Assembly (NCBI GenBank): GCA_018881555.1
Contig: JACAXG010000107.1
Coordinates: forward strand, 2,287,158 to 2,351,157
DNA from: Amblyornis subalaris
Lineage: Eukaryota > Chordata > Aves > Passeriformes > Ptilonorhynchidae
Direction of reading: 5' to 3'
DNA: 64,000 nucleotides
The translations under genes were made by a program, and so were the position numbers. The notes under the pieces are model-generated. The model was not told the origin of the DNA, made no database searches, and saw nothing but the letters and a program-made list of their open reading frames with translations. This document shows positions 54,200 to 61,755 of the stretch, piece by piece (positions within the stretch are counted from its first letter, which is position 1; every line of letters begins with the position of its first letter).

Positions 54200-57100
54200 G
54201 GGGGATCCGTGCAGCAGCGAGAACTTCCCCTTCCCTTCTTCAGAGAAGGGACATGACCTCAAGTAACAGCACTTTCAGGCCCTCTCCTGACCAAGCCAAT
54301 CATGCTTCACACGCTCTCCAAGTTCACTCCTGCAGAGGAAGCCAACACATCCAGCCCTCACAGCTCCTTGNATCTTGATGCTGCATCCAATCCACCACCA
54401 GCTGACAGCAGCACACGTCTGACACTCCTCTCACCTGCGGCTGTGACACATTAGCACAGTTCCCACANCTTGGACACAAGCGCTGGCAAACGTTCCCACT
54501 GGAGCATTTCAGGGCTCCCATCCCTGCAACCTCTCCCACAACCTCCCGCAGTCCCCAGCNCATTCTCTGAACTGGTGGTGGCTACAGTAACCCCAAGTCC
54601 ACCATCAGTGAGTCACCTTCTCCTTATCCAGCACTTCAGGCAAGCAGTCAATTATCCATTCCATCTCCAAGCCCTGCCAGACCCAACTGCAGCAGCTCCA
54701 ACCTCTGCCCTGAGGGTTCTCCAGGACTTTCCCCTCCACAGGACACATGGAGCAGCAGCTGCCCACAATGCCACAGCTCTCCAGCATTCCAAAGAAAGGG
54801 GGAACATGTCCCTCTTGGCACAGGAGGCACAAGCAGCCCTGTTCTTCCAGGCACACACAGCCTACACCCACCTTTCCAGGGCACCCCACNGTCCCTCCAC
54901 TATGGGGATCCCCCTTCATTTCCCTCCTAATCCTTACAGATCCAGCAGGAGCACTGGCAGCCTCATCTCTGCACACACATCACTGCCACATAACACCCTC
55001 CCCACCCCACATGTAGGGCAGCACAGGCCTCCACACACACAGACTCATGACCCTCCAACCACACTGACAGCCTGAGCCTTGCTCCGCATTTCCCACAACA
55101 TTCCCTGTGTTTAGACCTGGCAGCAACCCTGACAGNCTCCCTCCTCCCCAACCCTTCCTGACCCATCAGCACCCTTTCCTGGCATTCCCAAACCCAGCAG
55201 ACCCCTACCACCCTCTCATCTCCACTGGCNGCATTACTGACCCAGCAAACAGTCGGACATCCCATCCTCCCACATCCCATGTTCCGCAGGTACCAGCAGG
55301 ACATCCAATCCCTCAGTACCTCCACTGCAGGCTCTGCAGGGACACAGACAATCCTAAGGGACAACAACTGCATCCTCTACTGCACTCCCAGACCCAGCAG
55401 TGGTACTCCCTTTCCAATCCCATCAACACCCACATTCCATGCTCCTGTGTGACCCAGCCAGCAGTCCTTGCACTTATTCCCAGACCTCTTTTCTTTCTCT
55501 TCTCCCACTTGCTGCAAACTCACCCCTTCCACGCTCCCACCCCAGCACCATCTCATCCCAAATCCAGTGAGGGCCTGGGCATCCCGACTCCCACCATCAC
55601 TTCCAGCTCCTTCTGTACCACCTCAATGGCAGCATTGGCTAGCTCCAGTCCCCTCCATATCCAGCCAAATCCAAACCTCTTCCACTGCATCCACATGAGA
55701 ACCCTCATACTTCATGTCATGTGCACTAAATTATCCCCAGCCCCATCCCTCCCCTTCTGGACACACACACATACTTCACACCTCCCGTGTGCATCCCTGT
55801 CACGCTCCCACATCCTGTGCACTACAGCTCCATTTCCCCCCAAAAGCACTCTAGTGCACCCCTGCCTTCCCACATTCCCCATACACATGTTCCCAGTCTC
55901 ACAGTACCACTGCTTCCCCCTGTATACACATCCCCAGCCTCAGGCACACAGCCCCATGCTGCCCTTGTACATGTCTACCCCTGCNCACATCCATACTATG
56001 CATCCCTTACACCAGGCACAGCTCCATGTCATCCCTACACACACAGATCCCTGACCCACACAGCACAGTACCTGTGCATCTCCACCCCTAAAGCCTCACA
56101 CCTTCCCTTGTACAGCTGCCCCTCCAGCCCCACAAACCACCCCTCCCTTACACACATATTCCCAACCCAGCACACTCCAGCCCCAGCAATAGGACTTCCA
56201 GCCACATCCCTTCCCATGCAGGAGGGAGTCCAAACCTTGCACCCTCCAGCCTCAGCACTTCCCCTTGTGCCAGAACAGTGAACCCTACACACACATCCTC
56301 ACCCGCAATGGGCCCCCACAGCTTCCTCAGCATTGCCCCCAGAGCACAAACCTTGACCCAAAGACGACCCAGTACCACACAGCAGCAGCAGCACATCCTC
56401 CCAAGCACACATCCCATGCTGCAGGGGGGCTGACTGCCCCTTCTCCTCCCAGTTCACCCCTCCTCGCAGATTTACAACAGCCCAGCAATGAGGACAACAG
56501 TCCCCTCTCCCACTTCTGTACTCCTGTCTCCCCCTCCCCAGCACCCTGCAGCCAGAGAGAGGGGGACAGCAGCCCCATGTTCCCACTCCCTAGACCCACT
56601 GCCACAAAGCCTCCTTTCCTCCAGCTCCAGCTCCACAGTCTCAAATCCTTGCCCATGCCCAGACCCACTGCACCACCATCCTCCCTGGCAGCAGGACCCC
56701 CTTGAACCAGCATTGCCTCACGGCTTCCCTCCCCATCTTCTCAGTCCTCTGCACTGCTCCACAGCCCAGCTCCCCTTCAACTTCCCCACAGCGCCCAGCA
56801 CCGGTCCACGGGCTGATCTTCCCCAAACCCATACTTCGCAGCCACTGACCCCAGCACTGCCCAAATCCGACCTCCCCACACCCTCCTGCCCTACCCCACA
56901 GCCCACATCTCCACGACCCTCCCGTGTCAAGCACTCCCAGCCTCTGGCACTGCCTGACGGGCTCCCACCTCCCAGCTGCCCTCCTCACGCCTCCATAGAT
57001 ACCCCACAGCCTTCCCCCAGAGACCACCTCCCCAGGGCTCCCAGGGATGCCCGAATCCCAACTCCCCATGCTCCCCTGCCTTTCCCAGATTCCACCCACG

Positions 57101-57430
57101 TGACCTGCTGCCCTGNCCCCCAAGACCCCAGCACTGCTCAAATCCCACCTCCCCATGCTCTCCTGCACTGNCCCCCAGCTCCCAACACTGCCCAAATCCC
57201 ACCTCCCCGTGATCTCCTGCCCTGACCTCCAGTCCACAGCACTGCCCAATGCCACCTCCCGGTGATTTCCTGCCCTGTCCCTCACTCCACAGCACTGCCC
57301 AAACCCTACCTCCCCGTGACCTCCTGCCCTGTCCCCCAAACCCCAGCACTGCCCCAAACCACTTCCTCGTGCCCTCCTGCCCTNCCCAAATCCCACCTCC
57401 CCGTNCTCCTGCCCTGCCCCACAGTCCCCA
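54200..57430. repeat. C-rich strand-asymmetric, minisatellite-like block
   Basis: Over about 3.2 kb the plus strand is dominated by C, with frequent A and T and few G. Recurrent words include CCCAGC, CACATCC, CCTCCC and CAGCACTGCCC. The block looks like strongly diverged tandem-repeat DNA that becomes regular only at its right end. CpG is scarce except there. Because stop codons need A or G in particular positions, several long frames stay open here on both strands. They are low-complexity Pro/His/Ser or Gly/Trp strings with no recognisable domain, and I do not call them genes. The TAF3 transcript across the block would be G-rich. Confidence 0.75.
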
Positions 57431-57440
57431 GCGCTGTTTC
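56840..57440. repeat. 54-bp minisatellite
   Basis: Units beginning GCACTGCCCAAATCCCACCT recur with starts at 57,131, 57,185 (variant ACACTG), 57,239, 57,292 and 57,346, so the spacing is 54, 54, 53 and 54 bp. A further start at 56,854 and a shortened last unit ending near 57,431 extend the array with more divergence. The unit centre reads CCTCCCCGTGATCTCCTGCC with point differences. 54 bp is 18 codons, so a frame that is open in one unit stays open across the array. The minus-strand unit holds G runs of three to five bases, giving G-quadruplex potential. Confidence 0.85.
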
Positions 57441-57578
57441 CTTGGCGGGATGGCCGAGGCTGGCAGGGGTCCCGGAGCTCACTCTGTCCGGACCCTGCTC
57501 AAGCAGGGTCGCTCACAACGGCCTCCCAGGACCGCGTCCAGCCGCATCCCGCCCGCCCCAGCCCCTGCCCGCACTCAC

Positions 57579-57744
57579 AGAGCTCGCAGTAGCGGTGGCA
57601 GCCCCGGCCCAGCCCCTGCAGGTACCGCTGCAGCACGTCGGTGAGCAGGTCGCAGGCCGAGACCTGCACCGAGTCCCAGCCGAGGGCCTGGCAGATCTGC
57701 GCCACCGACACCCGCAGCAGCCAGCGGGAGTAGGTCTCGCACAT
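57579..57744 (-). CDS. TAF3: TAF3 exon 1 coding part, start of histone fold
   Basis: This stretch encodes residues 1-55 and one base of codon 56. The protein begins MCETYSRWLLRVSVAQICQA and continues through a GWDSVQ motif to a CDLLTDVLQRYLQ helix, which I recognise as the TAF3 histone-fold N-terminus. The frame runs to a consensus donor (GTGAGT, 57,578-57,573) that splits a Tyr codon (T|AT) and joins exon 2 in phase. The ATG at 57,744-57,742 is chosen because it begins the family's conserved MCE start; its context is moderate, with G at -3 and T at +4. The exon sits in a CpG island. A Trp at residue 8 and a Cys near residue 53 appear to differ from the mammalian protein as I recall it. Confidence 0.95.
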
Positions 57745-57775
57745 CCCGCCGGGGCCGGGGGGCCGCGGGAGCTCC

Positions 57776-57814
57776 TCACGCACCGCCCGCCACCGCCGCC
57801 ATCGCCGCCGCCAT
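57776..57814 (-). other. Candidate upstream ORF in TAF3 leader (12 codons)
   Basis: On the minus strand an ATG at 57,814-57,812 opens a 12-codon frame, MAAAMAAVAGGA, ending in TGA at 57,778-57,776. That is 31 nt before the TAF3 start codon. The ATG context is AAGATGG, with A at -3 and G at +4, stronger than that of the main start. The frame exists in the mRNA only if transcription begins upstream of 57,814. The Ala/Gly repeat comes from GCG/GGC-rich sequence, so the peptide itself is probably unimportant; any effect would be on ribosome access to TAF3. Confidence 0.45.
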
Positions 57815-57817
57815 CTT
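57807..57817 (-). promoter_or_regulatory. YY1-type element
   Basis: The minus strand reads AAGATGGCGGC, a full match to the YY1 consensus, in the transcriptional sense of TAF3. In many CpG-island promoters this element sits at or just downstream of the start site. Here it lies about 65 bp before the TAF3 ATG and also contains an ATG of its own, described as an upstream ORF. Use by YY1 is inferred from the motif only. Confidence 0.7.
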
Positions 57818-57872
57818 GGCGCCGCCCCGCCCCCGCCAGGCAGCGCCGCTCCAGCGCCGAGCGCATCGAGCA

Positions 57873-57885
57873 GGGCGGGGCGGGG
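57873..57885 (+). promoter_or_regulatory. Tandem GC boxes (Sp/KLF type)
   Basis: The plus strand reads GGGCGGGGCGGGG, two overlapping GC boxes. A second GC-box cluster in the other orientation (CCGCCCCGCCCCC) lies at about 57,822-57,834. These flank the probable TAF3 start region and fit Sp/KLF binding in a TATA-less promoter. Confidence 0.6.
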
Positions 57886-58023
57886 CGCGGAGCGGGGAAA
57901 CGCCGCCCAGAATCCCGAAATCCCGAGCTGCGCGGACACGCTGGGGTCGGGGTAACATAAATGTGTAAATAGCAGTGTCTCAATATCGCTAAACGTCTCC
58001 CAGTGCCTGAAGGGGACTTACAG

Positions 58024-58337
58024 GAAGGATGGGGCGAGACTATTTATAAGGACTATATTATAAGTGACAGGACAAGGGGGAAGGGCTTCAAACTGACGGA
58101 GTAGGTTTAGGTTGGATATTGGGAAGAAATTCTTCCCTNTGAGGGTGGTGAGGCCCTGGCACAGGTTGCCCGGGGAAATGGTGGCTGCCCCATCCCTAGA
58201 AAAGTTCAACGCACAGTTGGACGGGGCTTGGAGCAACCTGGGATAGTGGAAGGTGTCCCTGCCCATGGCAGGAGGGGTTGGGNTAAGATGATCTTTAAGC
58301 TCCCTTCCAAACCCTTAACATTCTATGATTTTATGGA
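58024..58337 (+). mobile_element. CR1 LINE fragment, 3' end
   Basis: The sequence follows CR1 order: GACAGGACAAGGGGGAAGGG, AGGTTTAGGTTGGATATTGG, GGTGAGGCCCTGGCACAGGT, GGTGTCCCTGCCCATGGCAG, then ATGATCTTTAAGCTCCCTTC and a CATTCTATGATTTTATG tail. It is the best preserved element here, about 310 bp, plus orientation, 5'-truncated. It begins about 60 bp beyond the TAF3 CpG island. Confidence 0.93.
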
Positions 58338-58371
58338 ATATCTCTAAATATCTCATAAGCAGGTGAGGCAA

Positions 58372-58563
58372 GAGGAGATGAAGGCAAGGAGCCTTCATGA
58401 AGGAGATGAGGCAAGATGCCAGACTCTTTTCAGCAGTGCCCAGTAACAGGACAAGCAGCAACGGCCATAAATTAAAACATAANAAGTTTCGCCTCATCAT
58501 GAGAAAGAACTTCCTTAGATTGAGCGTGACAGAGCACTGGAACAGGCTGCCCAAGGAGGATAT
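58372..58563 (+). mobile_element. CR1 LINE fragment, internal
   Basis: It reads AGTAACAGGACAAGCAGCAA, then ATTAAAACATAANAAGTTTC, GAGAAAGAACTTCCTTAGAT and GAGCACTGGAACAGGCTGCC. These are internal CR1 3'-UTR motifs in plus orientation. The usual 3' tail is missing. Confidence 0.88.
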
Positions 58564-58737
58564 TTTACTCCTTTTTTCTTTCCGGCTGGATGGAGGAGCA
58601 GATGTCAGTGCTTGCCCTCACTGTGTTTCCCCTCACTGTGGCATCAAACGTCTCCTCGGGCGGATCACCTGCAAACATCAGGCGTGCACTGTCAGGACCT
58701 TGGCATTAAACTTCCTGGGTGAAGACCTTTAATGAAA

Positions 58738-58990
58738 TAACTGGACAGCAGGTCGAGGGAGGCGATTCTCCCCCTCTGCTCGGCCCCCTGACCCGTCGGG
58801 AGTCCTGCATCCAGCTCTGGGGTACTTAGCACTGGAAGGAAGTGGAGCTGCCACAGCAAGTCTAGAGGAGGGCACAAAGGTGCCCCGAGGACTGAAATAC
58901 CTCTGCTATGGAAACAGGCTGGAAAAGCTGTGATCGTTCAGCCTGGAGAAAAGGAGAATCCTTTCCAGAGAGAACTTGGAGCCTCTTCCA
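58738..58990 (+). mobile_element. CR1 LINE fragment, internal, more 5' part
   Basis: The segment ACAGCAGGTCGAGGGAGGCG, TCTCCCCCTCTGCTCGGCCC, TGCATCCAGCTCTGGGGTAC and TCAGCCTGGAGAAAAGGAGA corresponds to a part of CR1 that normally precedes the two fragments on its left. It is in plus orientation and lacks a 3' tail. Confidence 0.88.
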
Positions 58991-59509
58991 AGGGGAAGTA
59001 CTTGAAGGGGACTTGCAAGGTCACCTGTAAGAAGACAGGTATGTCAATAATGACACTTAAGGCCAAGATTCACTGGGCAGTACAAACACTACCTGTGTTT
59101 TGGAACACCAAAACTGGCAGCAATGAGGAAAGAGTGTTTCTGGGCGAATTAACTGGCAAAAAAACCCAAACAAGTAGGGAAAAGATGGAACTATGGGGGC
59201 AAAAAGCATCCAGAAATAAAATTAACAGTAACTGAGTGGTGTAGGAGGTGCAATGAGGAGCAGTGGAGCTGTTACTCAATGGCTGCTGTGGAAATACAGA
59301 AGTGCTAAACTGTAACTCAGTAATTGTGTGTAATTAATCAGAGCATAGACAGAATTGTAAATAACGGAAGTCTAGTATTAGAACTTAATTAGTTCACAAA
59401 ACAANGCTTTTGTTCATTAGTACTGTGTTGATCAGCCAGTGAAGAGCCTGGTCTGTTTTGTCAGTCGCATCTCACATCTGCAGCCTGAAGAGCACGACCT
59501 GGACCTGAG

Positions 59510-59678
59510 ATATCNCACCGAACCCTGCCCTCGGTCAGTTTAAAGCCATTCCTCCTTATCCTGTCTCTCCGTGCCCTTATCNAAAGTCCCTTCCCAGCTC
59601 TCTTGGAGCCCATTCAGGCACTGGAAGGTGCCTTCTCTTCTCCAGGCTGAACAAAACTCTCACTCTGTCTCCATACAG
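59510..59678 (-). mobile_element. CR1 LINE fragment, internal
   Basis: The plus strand reads CAGTTTAAAGCCATTCCTCC, TTATCCTGTCTCTCCGTGCC, TTGGAGCCCATTCAGGCACT and GGTGCCTTCTCTTCTCCAGG. This is the reverse complement of the internal CR1 segment running from AGCCTGGAGAAG to GGCTTTAAACTG, so the element is on the minus strand. Confidence 0.9.
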
Positions 59679-60104
59679 AGGGGCTCCCTCTGATATATAC
59701 ATTTCTATATACACACTGACCATGCTATGAACAGGGTGCATTCTAAATAACTTCTGAAGTGACTCACGTAATTGGATCAGTTAATTTTAAAAAGTGAACA
59801 TCTGGAAATCGTAGCAATAATTCAAATGAGAGAGATCAGTGTTCCAATGTGTGATGAAGAGGTTATTCCAGTCTCCTTCAGCCCACAATACTATGTACCT
59901 GACAAACCAGCGGTTTCAAACACAAGGTGAAGACAGGAAATCTCTTCCACTCTTCAAAAGAATCACTCACTTATATATTCCACATGGCAGATAAATTAAA
60001 AAATGTAGAACACAGCCTTTTAAAAAGTAAGTTTCAAAGCACACCCAAGTCCAACCCATATATTTAGACACCAAGAGCGTTTGCTCCACAGACAACCAAA
60101 AAGA

Positions 60105-60244
60105 TCTGTTTCATGGAGGTGGTTTATTGTAAGAATTTACAGATTTCTGGGGCTTTACCACTTCTTCACAAGATAACAGAGCAGTCTTGTTAACACAGAC
60201 ACAGGCAGGCTAAACCACATATGCTCAGAAGAGCTCCTCTTCAC
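60105..60244 (-). CDS. ATP5F1C: ATP5F1C exon 10, terminal exon (stop plus 3' UTR)
   Basis: Acceptor TTTTCCTTACAG precedes GTGAAGAGG. When exon 9 is skipped, exon 8 joins here as CT|G TGA, so the protein ends ...AAAL with TGA at 60,243-60,241. When exon 9 is included, the whole exon is 3' UTR. About 115 nt downstream of the stop is AATAAA, followed by a GT-rich stretch, so the exon is about 140 nt. Only the first four bases are coding. The left boundary is approximate. Confidence 0.92.
60123..60128 (-). terminator. ATP5F1C: ATP5F1C polyadenylation signal AATAAA
   Basis: The minus strand reads AATAAA, followed about 25 nt later by TTTTTGGTTGTCTGTGG, a plausible GU-rich downstream element. Cleavage is expected near 60,105. 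Confidence 0.85.
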
Positions 60245-60801
60245 CTGTAAGGAAAATTGAAGCAAATTAAAACCCTTTCATCTATTTATGTATTTATTTT
60301 AAACTGTTACATCTCCTCCAATTTGAACACTTCACTAGTTAATATTCATTACCACCTCCCAAGCTATTCATCAAATCTATTTGGTTTTTTCGTATTTTAA
60401 ATTTTGAATTTTTCCTTACATTTTAAAATTTGAGTATGTTCAGTTTGCTACAGAAACATCTTTAGGTACATCTTACAGGCAGACATTTTTAAGTCATCGC
60501 ATTAAGTCAGGGCACTATGCAAAAATTCAAACAGTGACTGCAAATTAATCCAATAATCCAGAAAAAAAATAAGTCAAATGTGGGTTTATGCTACCATGGA
60601 CATATTTTCCTTGAAATTACCAAAAATTAAGAAATCTTTGTCCAGACAGATTCAAACTAGAAATGGGCAATTTCACAGCTCTTTAAGAAGAAAAGTTTCT
60701 GTCTGACCAACACCATTGAATTCTGACTACTTCATTTGACTTTGTACTTTCTGTGTTAATTCATTTTAAAACACAATCCAGTTTCTATTTCATAACTTTA
60801 C
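60245..60801 (-). other. ATP5F1C: ATP5F1C intron 9
   Basis: A 557-bp AT-rich intron between the cassette and terminal exons. No other exon or repeat is recognised. Confidence 0.85.
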
Positions 60802-60839
60802 CTCTTGGGTTTGGCTGAACCGCTTTTCCCGATTAATCC
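60802..60839 (-). CDS. ATP5F1C: ATP5F1C exon 9, alternative cassette exon
   Basis: A 38-nt exon lies between acceptor CATAACCAG and donor GTAAAG. Joined to exon 8 it gives CT|G GAT TAA: Leu, Asp, stop. This matches the mammalian liver-type isoform, one residue longer than the heart/muscle form, which skips the exon. The TAA ends 31 nt before the exon 9/10 junction, too close for standard nonsense-mediated decay. The acceptor has purines between its pyrimidine tract and the AG, consistent with a weak, regulated site. The exon body is purine-rich (GGGAAAAGCGG, CCCAAGAG), as expected of an enhancer-dependent exon. It is identified by reading frame, splice sites and the family's known isoforms, not by a transcript. 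Confidence 0.85.
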
Positions 60840-60890
60840 CTGGTTATGGTATTATGAGAAAAAACAGAACAAGCAGGTTAGGAAGCAACT

Positions 60891-60896
60891 CATGCA
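60891..60896 (-). promoter_or_regulatory. UGCAUG splicing element (RBFOX), proximal
   Basis: The minus strand reads TGCATG, 51 nt upstream of cassette exon 9. Fox-family proteins bind (U)GCAUG and usually repress an exon when bound upstream of it. In mammals a GCAUG in this same intron mediates muscle-specific skipping. Use in this species is inferred. Confidence 0.7.
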
Positions 60897-61074
60897 AATT
60901 CAGGCAAAACTCTGCACAGATTTATGACCACAAATGTATTGTGAGGAGCACAATACAGCACCTAAATGACGTAAAATATGTAATCCAGGCATTCTGTAAA
61001 TACACAGGATATGAACACATGTATTTCCATACAGAGCACAACTTTTTAACTGTTACAGTAATACACATTAGCTA

Positions 61075-61080
61075 CATGCA
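61075..61080 (-). promoter_or_regulatory. UGCAUG splicing element (RBFOX), distal
   Basis: A second perfect TGCATG on the minus strand, 235 nt upstream of exon 9 in the same intron. Two full hexamers in one 819-bp intron are more than chance would usually give. Confidence 0.65.
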
Positions 61081-61658
61081 GTTACAAATTGTGGTCTAAG
61101 CCCACACATTTGTAACCTGCAGCAAACACCTGCACAAAACTTCAGTCTCAGGCAAACAAGCAAAATAATGAACTTCAAGTAAAATACATATTTCATAACC
61201 ATAGACTCTGGAAATTCCCTCCTCCTTGCAAACCCACCCCCAAACTCCCCTTCTGAACACTTGATTTATCCAAAAGCATTTCAGTCACCCCAGTTGCTCT
61301 CCCCACTCAACAGTGCTGGGCTATTTGACGAGGCAAAGTAGGAAACATCCAGGTAAAAGGGAGGGGAGGAAGAGGAAATCCATCAGAGGCCAAAAAGGAA
61401 GAAAAACCCCACCTGTCCAGGCAAGGATGCATATTAAGGTTGAAGACCTATTTTACCAGCTTTTTATCTGGCCAGAAAAAACTGCCAAACTTTGCTCTTG
61501 TTAGTAGAACTGCACAAGCTGAAAAGCTTGGGAGCCATGCCATGGACTGCCTTCCCTTTGGTTTTAGGACCTGCAATGCCAAAGCTTCCCCATTAACCTG
61601 GAGCACAAGCAGCACATGACTGCAACAGCTCTGATCTCACTTCCACACAGGTACTCAC

Positions 61659-61755
61659 AGAGCAGCAGCACCAGAGATGATCTCAATGAGCTCCTTGGTG
61701 ATGACGGCTTGACGGGTGCGGTTGAACGTCAAGGTCAACTTGTCAATCATCTCGG
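61659..61755 (-). CDS. ATP5F1C: ATP5F1C exon 8, C-terminal helix
   Basis: This 97-nt exon completes the split Ser codon and reads [20 protein letters not shown] then [11 protein letters not shown], ending with CT of a Leu codon. The [15 protein letters not shown] pattern is the conserved C-terminal helix that sits in the bearing of the alpha3beta3 ring. Acceptor TTTTTCTAG; donor GTGAGTAC at 61,658-61,651. The next base in the mRNA is G whether exon 9 or exon 10 follows, so the codon is Leu either way. Confidence 0.97.

Larger units (their letters stand above)
47392..57578 (-). other. TAF3: TAF3 intron 1
   Basis: This 10,187-bp intron is bounded by GTGAGT at 57,578 and TTCCAG at 47,392 on the minus strand. 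It has two compositional halves. The half next to exon 1 (about 54.2-57.43 kb) is C-rich on the plus strand and repeat-like. The half next to exon 2 (47.4-54.2 kb) is ordinary AT-rich intron with one CR1 tail, an AT microsatellite near 51.85 kb and homopolymer tracts. I saw no further exon in it. Confidence 0.9.
1..57850 (-). other. TAF3: TAF3 gene, 5' part (exons 1-2 with introns 1 and 2)
   Basis: TAF3 is a TBP-associated factor of the general transcription factor TFIID in the nucleus. Its N-terminal histone fold pairs with TAF10, and a C-terminal PHD finger reads H3K4me3 at active promoters. Only exons 1 and 2 are visible here, 10.2 kb apart, giving 409 coding nt (136 codons plus one base). 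The family is roughly 900 residues long, so most of the protein lies beyond position 1. I saw no long charged Lys/Glu-rich exon and no PHD cysteines on the minus strand between 1 and 47,148. The right boundary is the approximate transcription start inferred from the CpG island and is not mapped. ATP5F1C lies upstream on the same strand, matching amniote gene order. Confidence 0.93.
57430..57960 (-). promoter_or_regulatory. TAF3: TAF3 CpG-island promoter region
   Basis: A sharply bounded GC- and CpG-rich segment covers exon 1, the presumed 5' leader and the upstream flank. It contrasts with AT-rich DNA beyond 57,960 and with the C-rich, CpG-poor block below 57,430. No TATA box is visible. GC boxes and a YY1-type element are present, which fits a dispersed-start housekeeping promoter. 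The exact transcription start cannot be read from sequence; I place it near 57,820-57,900. A CR1 fragment begins only about 60 bp beyond the island. Confidence 0.85.
57961..60104. other. Intergenic spacer between ATP5F1C and TAF3
   Basis: About 2.1 kb separates the end of ATP5F1C from the CpG island of TAF3. At least four CR1 fragments occupy nearly half of it. No exon is recognised. The short segments between fragments show nothing further. Confidence 0.8.
60840..61658 (-). other. ATP5F1C: ATP5F1C intron 8
   Basis: An 819-bp intron holding two TGCATG hexamers and a further GCATG pentamer at 61,536-61,540 (minus strand). No repeat is recognised. Confidence 0.88.

Noticed and set aside
55107..56054. 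Long plus-strand Pro/His/Ser-rich frame of about 315 codons
   Set aside because: Low-complexity product of C-rich repeat DNA inside TAF3 intron 1, with similar open frames overlapping it on other frames; no recognisable protein.
56641..57396. Long minus-strand frame rich in Gly, Trp and Arg
   Set aside because: It is the translation of the 54-bp minisatellite, with an 18-residue period, no domain and ambiguous bases; open only because the period is a multiple of three.
57499..57578. Extension of the TAF3 exon 1 frame past its donor
   Set aside because: GTGAGT follows CTCT precisely where the split Tyr codon continues in exon 2; the extension has no family match.
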